Source of the DNA: Candidatus Cloacimonas sp. SDB
GTDB lineage: Bacteria > Cloacimonadota > Cloacimonadia > Cloacimonadales > TCS61
Assembly: GCA_001412425.1 (NCBI GenBank)
Contig: LKUH01000303.1
Span: forward strand, 1 to 5,060
Direction: 5' to 3'
DNA length: 5,060 nucleotides
The notes under the pieces were generated by a model, which saw only the letters and a program-made list of their open reading frames with translations, had not been told where the DNA came from and did no database searches. The position numbers and the translations under genes were made by a program. Shown in pieces: positions 1-5,060 of the stretch (the stretch's first letter is position 1; the number at the start of each line of letters is the position of its first letter).

Positions 1-1011
1 GAGAGATTAAAAAAAGAAGGCGCTGAAGGCCAGAAAAAAATTACTCAGTATACCAGATATGGTACGGTAATAATTGCTTCCTTCAATGCTATTGGTATAA
101 GTCTTTTCCTGCAGAGAGGAGTTGAAGGTGCCGTGCCTCATCCCGGAGTTTTCTTTTTATTTACCAGTGTCCTTACTATGGTAACAGGTGTAATGATAAT
201 TATGTGGTTAGGTGAGCAGATTACTGAAAATGGCATAGGAAACGGAATTTCACTGATCATTTTTGCCGGAATTATTGCCCGATATCCTCAGGGCTTTTAT
301 AATATGTTCCGCATGGTTCAAGTTGGTGCCATGCAGATCCTTGTTGCAGTTATTGTAATAGTTCTAATGGTTCTGGTAACCGCTTCAGTAGTACTGATAA
401 CTGAAGCAAATCGTAAAATACCGGTACAGTACGCTAAAAGAATTGTCGGTCGCAAAGTTTATGGTGGTCAAAGTACCCATATCCCTTTAAAAGTTAATAC
501 AGCTGGAGTTATTCCAATAATATTTGCTCAGTCCATTATTATGTTTCCCAGAACTATAGCCACATTTTTTCAGGGCAGTGATTTTATGAATTCTATTGTA
601 CAAGCTCTTTCTCCTGGGGCATTTCTTTATACAGTACTGTATGTAGGAATGATAATTTTCTTTGCTTATTTTTATACAGCCATGGTTCTTAATCCAGTTG
701 AAATGGCTGAAAATATGAAAAAATACGGCGGATTTATTCCTGGCAGAAAGCCCGGGAAAAAAACCTCTGAGTATATTAATAATGTTCTGGTAAGAATTAC
801 ACTTCCGGGAGCTACATTCTTTGCTTTTATTGCTGTTCTGCCTGAATTTATGTCAAAATGGACAAATCTGCCCTTCTATTTTGGGGGAACAGGACTTATT
901 ATTATAGTTGGTGTTGCTCTGGATACGTTACAGCAGATAGAATCACATCTGGTGATGAGACATTACGAAGGATTTATGAAAAAAGGTAAACTTCGCGGAA
1001 GAAGGGGTTAA
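1..1011 (+). CDS. secY: Protein translocase subunit SecY, 5'-truncated by window edge
   Basis: SecY is the channel-forming core of the Sec translocon in the inner membrane, working with SecE, SecG, SecA and the ribosome. The frame is open from base 1 and encodes 336 residues to a TAA stop. About 100 N-terminal residues (membrane segments 1 and 2 and the plug) lie outside the window. The fragment opens in the conserved cytosolic loop (LKKEGAEGQKKITQYTRYGT, residues 3-22). Eight hydrophobic segments follow, matching TM3 to TM10, at roughly residues 22-38, 51-69, 80-94, 111-133, 167-189, 208-229, 268-283 and 294-310. Family hallmarks are WLGEQITENGIGNGIS, the QSTHIPLKVN stretch, and the cytosolic loop FIPGRKPGKKT near residues 245-255, whose conserved arginine (about 249) contacts the ribosome or SecA in known SecY proteins. 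The C-terminus ends in a basic tail (KLRGRRG). An ATG-only reading would start wrongly at the internal GTG at 133; the upstream codons are clearly SecY. Confidence 0.98.
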   Translation, partial: ERLKKEGAEGQKKITQYTRYGTVIIASFNAIGISLFLQRGVEGAVPHPGVFFLFTSVLTMVTGVMIIMWLGEQITENGIGNGISLIIFAGIIARYPQGFYNMFRMVQVGAMQILVAVIVIVLMVLVTASVVLITEANRKIPVQYAKRIVGRKVYGGQSTHIPLKVNTAGVIPIIFAQSIIMFPRTIATFFQGSDFMNSIVQALSPGAFLYTVLYVGMIIFFAYFYTAMVLNPVEMAENMKKYGGFIPGRKPGKKTSEYINNVLVRITLPGATFFAFIAVLPEFMSKWTNLPFYFGGTGLIIIVGVALDTLQQIESHLVMRHYEGFMKKGKLRGRRG

Positions 1012-1048
1012 CCTTTATATTATAGATATATAGAGTGTGAATTATTTT

Positions 1049-1807
1049 ATGATACCGGTTAAAAATTTTACAGAGATCAAAAAGATGAGAGAGAGCAATC
1101 GAATTGTCGGTTTATTGCTTTCTAAGCTTGATTCTGAAATTGTATCCGGTATAACCACCCTGGAACTGGATAGATTTGCAGAGAATCTGATTAGATCTGA
1201 AGGGGGAAAACCTGCTTTCAAAGGTTATACTATCCCTGGATTAGCGCCCTATCCAGCTTCTATCTGTGCATCAGTAAATTCCTGTATTGTTCATGGTATT
1301 CCTTCCAGTAAGATTGTTCTGAAGGAAGGTGATATTATTGGCGTTGACGTTGGTGTCTATAAAGATGGTTATTATGGAGATGGAGCAAAAACCTATACAG
1401 TAGGAAAGGTGAATGCTGAAACTCAAAATCTTCTCAACATAACCAGAGAAGCACTGGCTAGGGGCATTGAACAAGCAAGAGCTGGAGCAAGAATAGGAGA
1501 TATATCCTTTGCAATAGGTTCCTGGGTGCAGGAAAATGGTTATTTTGTGGCAGACAGTTTAACCGGACACGGTATTGGCAGAAAACTGCATGAAGAGCCT
1601 ATGGTACCTAACCTGGGAATTAAAGATATGGGACCAAGATTAAAAGCAGGAATGACCTTGGCATTAGAGCCGATGGTAAATGTCGGAACCAATAGAGTGA
1701 AAGAAAATGGGTGGGAATATTTTGTGGCAGATAATACACTCTCTGCACATTTTGAACATACTATCTTGATCACAGAGCAGGCAGCAGAGATTTTAACAGT
1801 GAGATAG
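1049..1807 (+). CDS. map: Type I methionine aminopeptidase
   Basis: This cytosolic metalloenzyme removes the initiator methionine from nascent proteins after deformylation. From the ATG at 1049 the protein is 252 residues, close to the usual bacterial length. The pita-bread-fold metal ligands are all present: D100 (in GVDVG), D111 (in YGDGAK), H174 (in GHGIGRKLHEEP), E207 (in LALEPMVN) and E236 (in SAHFEHT). The substrate-binding histidines H82 (VHGIP) and H181 also remain, so it should be active. An in-frame GTG at 1037 would add four residues. I prefer the ATG because MIPVKNFTEIKKMRES aligns with the usual N-terminus and a weak Shine-Dalgarno-like GAGTGTGA lies 8 bases upstream. The gene follows secY directly, without the adk gene found between them in many bacteria, and precedes infA by 14 bases. 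There is no N-terminal SH3-binding or zinc-finger extension. Confidence 0.97.
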   Translation: MIPVKNFTEIKKMRESNRIVGLLLSKLDSEIVSGITTLELDRFAENLIRSEGGKPAFKGYTIPGLAPYPASICASVNSCIVHGIPSSKIVLKEGDIIGVDVGVYKDGYYGDGAKTYTVGKVNAETQNLLNITREALARGIEQARAGARIGDISFAIGSWVQENGYFVADSLTGHGIGRKLHEEPMVPNLGIKDMGPRLKAGMTLALEPMVNVGTNRVKENGWEYFVADNTLSAHFEHTILITEQAAEILTVR

Positions 1808-1821
1808 AAGGAAGAACTATT

Positions 1822-2040
1822 ATGGCTAAGGAAGGAGTAATAGAAGTTGAAGGTACTGTTATTGAAGCCTTACCGAATACTTCTTTTAAAGTAGAGTTAG
1901 AGAATGGACACGAAATACTGGCCCACAGTTCAGGTAAGATGAGAATGCATTATATAAGGATTTTACCGGGAGATAAGGTTAAAGTAGAGCTTTCACCTTA
2001 CGATCTAAACCGGGGTAGAATTACTTATCGTTATAAATAG
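1822..2040 (+). CDS. infA: Translation initiation factor IF-1
   Basis: IF1 is a single OB-fold protein that binds the ribosomal A site on the 30S subunit and helps IF2 and IF3 build the initiation complex. The 72-residue product has exactly the usual length and near-consensus sequence: VIEVEGTVIEALPN at residues 7-20, ELENGHEILAH at 25-35, SGKMRM at 37-42, IRILPGDKVKVELSPYDL at 45-62 and GRITYRYK at the end. A good Shine-Dalgarno (AGAAGGAAG, 1806-1814) overlaps the map stop codon and supports the ATG. The one mild oddity is serine at residue 36, in AHSSGKM, where isoleucine or valine is normally found. The gene ends AAA TAG, and that stop merges with the ribosome binding site of rpmJ, 9 bases away. 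Confidence 0.98.
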   Translation: MAKEGVIEVEGTVIEALPNTSFKVELENGHEILAHSSGKMRMHYIRILPGDKVKVELSPYDLNRGRITYRYK

Positions 2041-2049
2041 GAGATTGAG

Positions 2050-2166
2050 ATGAAGGTTAGAGCTTCAGTTAAGAAAATTTGTAAAGATTGTAAAATAATT
2101 AAAAGAAATGGAATAATCAGAGTTATTTGCTCTGCTAACCCGAAACATAAACAAAGACAGGGTTAA
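2050..2166 (+). CDS. rpmJ: 50S ribosomal protein L36 (bL36), zinc-binding type
   Basis: L36 is the smallest large-subunit protein and helps stabilise 23S rRNA folding late in 50S assembly. The frame runs from ATG at 2050 to TAA at 2164-2166 and encodes 38 residues, beginning MKVRASVKKICKDCK and ending PKHKQRQG. Cysteines 11, 14 and 27 with histidine 33 form the CCCH zinc ribbon, so this is the zinc-containing (C+) version. In length and sequence it resembles the 38-residue E. coli type (MKVRASVKK..., ...VICSA.PKHKQRQG) rather than the common 37-residue type. The Shine-Dalgarno AGGAGA (2039-2044) starts inside the infA stop codon, five bases before the ATG. rpsM follows after 22 bases. The gene is easily missed because it is so short. 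Confidence 0.97.
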   Translation: MKVRASVKKICKDCKIIKRNGIIRVICSANPKHKQRQG

Positions 2167-2185
2167 AATCTAAAGAGGAGGATTT
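2166..2185 (+). promoter_or_regulatory. rpsM ribosome binding site inside a weak possible hairpin
   Basis: The strongest Shine-Dalgarno in the window, AGAGGAGG (2174-2181), lies seven bases before the TTG at 2189 and fixes that codon as the start of rpsM. The site is flanked by a short inverted repeat, AAATC (2166-2170) and GATTT (2181-2185), which would place most of the Shine-Dalgarno in a 10-base loop. The stem is only five pairs with one GC pair, so the ribosome binding site is certain but the hairpin is speculative. Confidence 0.6.
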
Positions 2186-2188
2186 AAC

Positions 2189-2557
2189 TTGGCTCATATT
2201 GCAGGCGTTGAATTACCCAAGGACAAAAGAATAGTTATTGGTTTAACCTATATCTATGGCATTGGTAAGACATCATCCCAGGAGATATTAAAAAAAGTTG
2301 GTATTGATGTTAACAAGAGAGTGAAAGATCTTACAATGGAAGAAGAAAAAGATATTCGTGAAGTCATCCAGAATGAATATCTGGTTGAAGGTGAGTTAAG
2401 AACTCAGAGTGCTATGGATATAAAAAGACTAATGGAAATCGGCTGTTATCGCGGCACCAGGCATAAAAAGAATATGCCTGTACGGGGACAGCGTACTCAT
2501 ACAAATGCCAAAACCAGACGAGGTCGCAGAAAAAGCTCAGTGGTGAAAAGGAAATAG
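2189..2557 (+). CDS. rpsM: 30S ribosomal protein S13 (uS13), TTG start
   Basis: S13 sits in the head of the 30S subunit, contacts the P-site tRNA through its C-terminal tail, and forms bridges to the 50S subunit. The product is 122 residues, typical for the family. Residues 1-30 (MAHIAGVELP, then LTYIYGIGKTSS) form the conserved start with its helix-two-turn-helix region. ELRTQSAMDIKRLMEIGCYRG (69-89) and HKKNMPVRGQRTHTNAKTRRG (92-112) carry the family signature, and the very basic tail ends KRK. The start is the TTG at 2189. No in-frame ATG occurs upstream, the first methionine codon inside is near residue 50, and the conserved MAxIAGV beginning falls exactly on the TTG after a strong Shine-Dalgarno. 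It is the first gene of the classical alpha operon. The E. coli counterpart also uses a non-ATG start (GTG) at the S4-repressed site. Confidence 0.97.
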   Translation: MAHIAGVELPKDKRIVIGLTYIYGIGKTSSQEILKKVGIDVNKRVKDLTMEEEKDIREVIQNEYLVEGELRTQSAMDIKRLMEIGCYRGTRHKKNMPVRGQRTHTNAKTRRGRRKSSVVKRK

Positions 2558-2565
2558 GGGGATAA

Positions 2566-2967
2566 ATGGCTAAAAAGAAAACAGCAGTTAGAAGAACAAA
2601 GAAAAAAAGAGTCCGTTTATCTTTTAATGAGGGTGTAGCCAGTATACATTCCAGTTTTAACAATACTATTGTTTCACTTTCAGATAAAGCTGGGAATATC
2701 CTGACCTGGTCCAGCGGCGGTAAAATCGGTTATAAGGGTTCCAAAAAAAGTACTCCATTTGCAGCACAGCTGGCCGCAGAGGAAGTGGCGAAAAATGCTC
2801 TGGAAATGGGTATAAATAAAGTTCAGGTCATTGTTAAAGGACCCGGTGGGGGAAGAGAAGCTGCTATCAGAGCCCTTGATGCTAATGGACTCACAGTTAC
2901 CATGATAAAAGATGTCACCCCCATCCCTCATAATGGATGTAGACCTAGAAAAACAAGAAGGATTTAA
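2566..2967 (+). CDS. rpsK: 30S ribosomal protein S11 (uS11)
   Basis: S11 lies on the 30S platform, where it contacts helix 690 of 16S rRNA and borders the mRNA exit path near the Shine-Dalgarno helix. The 133-residue product has a lysine- and arginine-rich N-terminus (residues 3-17) followed by the conserved core: GVASIHSSFNNTIVSLSD (23-40), TWSSGG (47-52), YKGSKKSTPFAAQLAAEE (56-73), VKGPGGGREAAIRAL (90-104) and the signature DVTPIPHNGCRPRKTRRI at the C-terminus (116-133). It is a few residues longer than the E. coli protein, and the extra length is at the basic N-terminus. WSSGG replaces the more usual WSSAG, which is a minor change. The Shine-Dalgarno AGGGGGAT begins in the rpsM TAG stop and the gap to rpsM is 8 bases, favouring translational coupling. 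Confidence 0.98.
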   Translation: MAKKKTAVRRTKKKRVRLSFNEGVASIHSSFNNTIVSLSDKAGNILTWSSGGKIGYKGSKKSTPFAAQLAAEEVAKNALEMGINKVQVIVKGPGGGREAAIRALDANGLTVTMIKDVTPIPHNGCRPRKTRRI

Positions 2968-2976
2968 GGATAGAAA

Positions 2977-3612
2977 ATGGCTAGATATACAGGATCTTCA
3001 TGTAAATTATGCCGCAGGGAAAACACTAAACTTTTCTTAAAAGGCGCTAGATGTAATTCAGATAAATGTGCTTTTGAAAGACGTCCCTATATTCCCGGCG
3101 AGCATGGAAGCGGAAAGAAATTCCGTAAAAGAATTAGTGACTATGGCTTGCATTTAAGAGAAAAACAAAAAGCAAGACGCACCTATGGCGTTCTGGAAAG
3201 TCAATTTAGAAAATATTTTAAAATGGCTGCCAAAAAAACTGGAATTACCGGTGAGAATTTATTGCAGATTTTGGAAACAAGATTGGATAATGTGGTTTAT
3301 CGAATGGGTTTTGCCCCCTCCAGAAATTCAGCCCGTCAGTTGATCAGACATGGTCATATTATTGTTAATGAAAGAAAAGTGAATATTCCTTCCTTTGCTG
3401 TTAATGTAGATGATGAAATAATTATCAAAGAGGGAAGCAGACAGATGAATTTGGTCCAGGAAGCCATGGAAGCTGCAACAGAATTAGAAAGTTACGAATG
3501 GTTCAAAGTTGATAAAGACCAATTTTCCGGCAAGATACTCTCTCTGCCTAAAAGAGATCAAATTCCTCTTGTTATTGATGAAAGACTTATCGTGGAGTAT
3601 TATTCTAAATAG
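2977..3612 (+). CDS. rpsD: 30S ribosomal protein S4 (uS4), zinc-binding type
   Basis: S4 is a primary 16S rRNA binder that nucleates 30S assembly, lines the mRNA entry site, and in several bacteria represses its own operon or gene. The product is 211 residues, near the usual 200-210. Cysteines 9, 12, 26 and 31 (C-x2-C-x13-C-x4-C) form the N-terminal zinc site of the C+ class. Residues 53-83 hold the conserved SDYGLHLREKQKARRTYGVL and QFRKYF region. The S4 RNA-binding domain spans about residues 101-160, with RLDNVVYRMGFAPSRNSARQ then IRHGHIIVNERKVNIPSF. The family ending IPLVIDERLIVEYYSK is intact. AAGGAT (2966-2971), overlapping the rpsK stop, is the ribosome binding site. The TAG stop is followed at once by an in-frame TAA. 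No S4-binding leader could be confirmed upstream of rpsM from sequence alone. Confidence 0.98.
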   Translation: MARYTGSSCKLCRRENTKLFLKGARCNSDKCAFERRPYIPGEHGSGKKFRKRISDYGLHLREKQKARRTYGVLESQFRKYFKMAAKKTGITGENLLQILETRLDNVVYRMGFAPSRNSARQLIRHGHIIVNERKVNIPSFAVNVDDEIIIKEGSRQMNLVQEAMEAATELESYEWFKVDKDQFSGKILSLPKRDQIPLVIDERLIVEYYSK

Positions 3613-3619
3613 TAAATAG
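3606..3619 (+). repeat. 7-bp tandem repeat (TAAATAG x2) at the rpsD-rpoA junction
   Basis: TAAATAG at 3606-3612 is repeated at once at 3613-3619. The first copy carries the last rpsD codon and its TAG stop. The second supplies an in-frame backup TAA (3613-3615) and, with the next bases, the rpoA Shine-Dalgarno AGGAGA (3618-3623). This looks like a small duplication or slippage of an AAATAGG junction like those after infA and rpsM. Confidence 0.7.
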
Positions 3620-3628
3620 GAGAATATT

Positions 3629-4648
3629 ATGAAGTTCCTTGAACCTTTACAGTTACCAGAAAAAGTTAAGGTTGATGAACAGACTTACACCCCAACTTAT
3701 GGGAAATTTGAGATTGGACCCTTAGAAGCCGGATTTGCTACTACGATTGGCAATACTCTGCGCAGAGTATTATTGTCATCCATTCAGGGTACAGCTATTA
3801 AATATGTTAAGATCGAAGGCTTGCATCATGAATTTGCACCCATTCCAGGCTCCGATTCCGACTTTATTGATTTGATCTTGAGATTGAAAAAACTGAGATT
3901 GAAATCTGAATCCATCATCGAAGAAAAATTATTACTGGAATTTAAAGGTCCTGGAATTATAACAGCCGCCGATATTAAATTAGGAAACGAAATTGAGATC
4001 ATCAATAAAGATCTGGTGCTTCTGGAATTGACTGAAAAAGTTGATTTCAGAATGGAATTATGGGTTGGTATTGGTCGTGGTTATGTCCCTGCGGATCAAC
4101 ATGATATGGAAGAAAAACCTGTTGGCGTAATTCCGATTGATTCTATCTACTCCCCCATTATACACGTTAATTTTTCTGCTGAAAATCAAAGAGTGGGAGA
4201 AAGAATCGACTATGATAAACTTATTATGGAAATTACCACTGACGGTAGTATCGATCCTAAAGATTCCCTCTATCTCAGTGCTAAGATTCTGCGTGATCTT
4301 TACGATACAATAGTATTATTTGAGAAAGAACCGGAGTATATTGAAGAAGTTGAAATGGATCCCGAATTAGAGAGAATGGAGAAAATTCTCAATACTAACG
4401 TAAACGAATTAGAACTTTCGGTCCGTTGCAGCAATTGTCTTTCTGCTGCCAAGATAGAAACTATTGGTGAATTGGTGGAGAAATCTGAAAATGAGATGTT
4501 GAAATATCGTAACTTCGGAAAAAAATCTCTGGAAGAGATCAATGCTCTGTTAGATAAATATGAGTTGTCTCTAGGTATGAATGTAGGATCAATAAAAGAA
4601 AAAATAGATAACGCTAAGAATAAAGTTACTGTTACAAAGAAGGATTAA
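3629..4648 (+). CDS. rpoA: DNA-directed RNA polymerase subunit alpha
   Basis: Alpha dimerises to seed RNA polymerase assembly; its C-terminal domain binds UP-element DNA and activators. The 339-residue product has both domains. The N-terminal domain (about 1-235) shows FEIGPLEAGFATTIGNTLRRVLLSS (27-51), HHEFAPIPG (66-74), TAADI (112-116), GRGYVPA (149-155) and GSIDPKDSL (206-214). A glutamate-rich linker (about 233-258) leads to the C-terminal domain (260-318): ELSVRCSNCL, the helix-hairpin-helix YRNFGKKSLEEI, then LSLGM. Counterparts of the E. coli DNA-contact residues R265, N268, C269, G296, K298, S299 and E302 appear at 266, 269, 270, 297, 299, 300 and 303. About 20 lysine-rich residues follow LSLGM. 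Parts of the N-terminal domain are divergent: APIPGSDSDFIDLILRLK replaces the usual STIPGVxEDVxxIILNLK. Shine-Dalgarno AGGAGA lies five bases before the ATG; the gap from rpsD is 16 bases. Confidence 0.98.
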   Translation: MKFLEPLQLPEKVKVDEQTYTPTYGKFEIGPLEAGFATTIGNTLRRVLLSSIQGTAIKYVKIEGLHHEFAPIPGSDSDFIDLILRLKKLRLKSESIIEEKLLLEFKGPGIITAADIKLGNEIEIINKDLVLLELTEKVDFRMELWVGIGRGYVPADQHDMEEKPVGVIPIDSIYSPIIHVNFSAENQRVGERIDYDKLIMEITTDGSIDPKDSLYLSAKILRDLYDTIVLFEKEPEYIEEVEMDPELERMEKILNTNVNELELSVRCSNCLSAAKIETIGELVEKSENEMLKYRNFGKKSLEEINALLDKYELSLGMNVGSIKEKIDNAKNKVTVTKKD

Positions 4649-4651
4649 ATT

Positions 4652-5059
4652 ATGCGACATAAAATGCGAGGCAGAAAATTTGGCAGAGAAAGTGACCATA
4701 GAAAATTAATGCTGAAAAATCTTGTATTGTCACTGATTGAACATGGTAGAATTAACACAACTCAGGCAAAGGCAAAAGAGATCAGAAGTCTTACAGAACG
4801 TGTAATTACCTATGGTAAAAAAGGTACTGTACATCATAGAAGAATGGCATTTAAGATCTTAAATAATAAAGATATGGTTAAGAAAGTATTTGATCAGCTG
4901 GCACCGAAATATTCAGAAAGAGAAGGCGGTTATACCAGAGTGTTAAAAAATGGTTACCGTAGAGGTGATTGTGCTCCGATGGCAATTATTGAATTTGTGG
5001 AAAATGAGCCGGTTGAGAAAAAAAAGAAAAAAACTAAAACCGAAAATCTTGCCAAATAA
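4652..5059 (+). CDS. rplQ: 50S ribosomal protein L17 (bL17) with lysine-rich tail
   Basis: L17 is a bacterial-specific large-subunit protein located near the peptide exit side of the 50S particle. The 135-residue product is complete, with its TAA stop one base before the window ends. The family core is clear: MRHKMRGRKFGRESDHRKLM (1-20), NLVLSLIEHGRINTTQAKAKEIR (23-45), YSEREGGYTRVLKNGYRRGD (87-106) and APMAIIEFVE (108-117), where the basic family core ends. A charged tail (118-135) adds six consecutive residues rich in lysine encoded by an A8-G-A7 run at 5018-5033. Such tails vary between lineages and are probably disordered rRNA-contacting extensions. The gap from rpoA is only three bases, and the Shine-Dalgarno AGAAGGA (4638-4644) lies inside the last rpoA codons, so the two are probably translationally coupled. 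L17 normally closes the alpha operon, but the terminator would lie beyond the window. Confidence 0.97.
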   Translation: MRHKMRGRKFGRESDHRKLMLKNLVLSLIEHGRINTTQAKAKEIRSLTERVITYGKKGTVHHRRMAFKILNNKDMVKKVFDQLAPKYSEREGGYTRVLKNGYRRGDCAPMAIIEFVENEPVEKKKKKTKTENLAK

Positions 5060-5060
5060 G

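Noticed and set aside
133..1011. secY starting at the internal GTG at 133
   Set aside because: The upstream 44 codons in the same frame encode conserved SecY sequence, so the gene continues beyond the left edge.
1012..1034. AT-rich secY-map spacer (TTATATTATAGATATATA) as an internal promoter
   Set aside because: It contains -10-like hexamers, but at 17 bases upstream of TATTAT (1018-1023) the sequence is GCGGAA, unlike TTGACA. AT-rich gaps are expected in this genome.
1271..1773. Minus-strand open frames inside map
   Set aside because: They lie wholly opposite a strongly conserved gene, lack recognisable domains or ribosome binding sites, and look like antisense shadows.
2412..2931. Minus-strand open frames opposite rpsM and rpsK
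   Set aside because: They overlap highly conserved ribosomal protein genes and show no family features, so they are chance open frames.
4300..4542. Minus-strand serine-rich open frame opposite rpoA
   Set aside because: Its serine-rich composition mirrors glutamate- and leucine-rich codons of the alpha linker and C-terminal domain on the other strand. It has no independent support.
1..5060. A novel defence, mobile or biosynthetic system hidden in the locus
   Set aside because: All nine genes are universal or near-universal housekeeping genes in the canonical order. There is no gap over 40 bases, no long repeat and no composition shift.

Overview
The window is a stretch of the bacterial ribosomal-protein superoperon, corresponding to the end of the spc operon joined to the alpha operon. 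All nine genes lie on the + strand in the order secY (5' end cut off), map, infA, rpmJ, rpsM, rpsK, rpsD, rpoA, rplQ. Gaps between genes are only 3 to 25 bases if the upstream GTG of map is used, or up to 37 with the preferred map start. I see no internal terminator or convincing internal promoter, so the whole window probably lies on one transcript that starts upstream. No RNA gene, mobile element, CRISPR array or foreign-looking gene is visible. rplQ ends one base before the window does, so its terminator lies outside.

Organism: a bacterium of fairly low GC (high thirties percent, estimated by eye), with AGA as the favoured arginine codon, many ATA isoleucine codons, and classical Shine-Dalgarno initiation. 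map follows secY directly with no adk between them, which is the arrangement I know from Bacteroidetes and relatives. However, L36 and S4 are both the cysteine-containing, zinc-binding types, unlike the usual Bacteroidetes versions. The alpha subunit of RNA polymerase is recognisable but divergent in places. A little-cultured, low-GC lineage near the FCB group (for example Cloacimonadota-like) is a tentative guess, not something the sequence proves.

Layout: 1-1011 encodes the last eight membrane segments of the SecY translocon. 1049-1807 encodes methionine aminopeptidase, which trims the first methionine from new proteins. 1822-2166 encodes initiation factor IF1 and the tiny ribosomal protein L36. 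2189-3612 encodes the small-subunit proteins S13, S11 and S4. 3629-4648 encodes RNA polymerase alpha, and 4652-5059 encodes L17. Together these couple ribosome and RNA polymerase synthesis with protein export and N-terminal maturation.

This is an ordinary, highly conserved housekeeping region and I found no new biological system in it. The points worth a second look are small: a recurring Lys-stop-Shine-Dalgarno junction, a TTG start for rpsM whose ribosome binding site sits in the loop of a weak possible hairpin, a CxxC pair in the DNA-binding face of the alpha C-terminal domain, and the lineage hints above.
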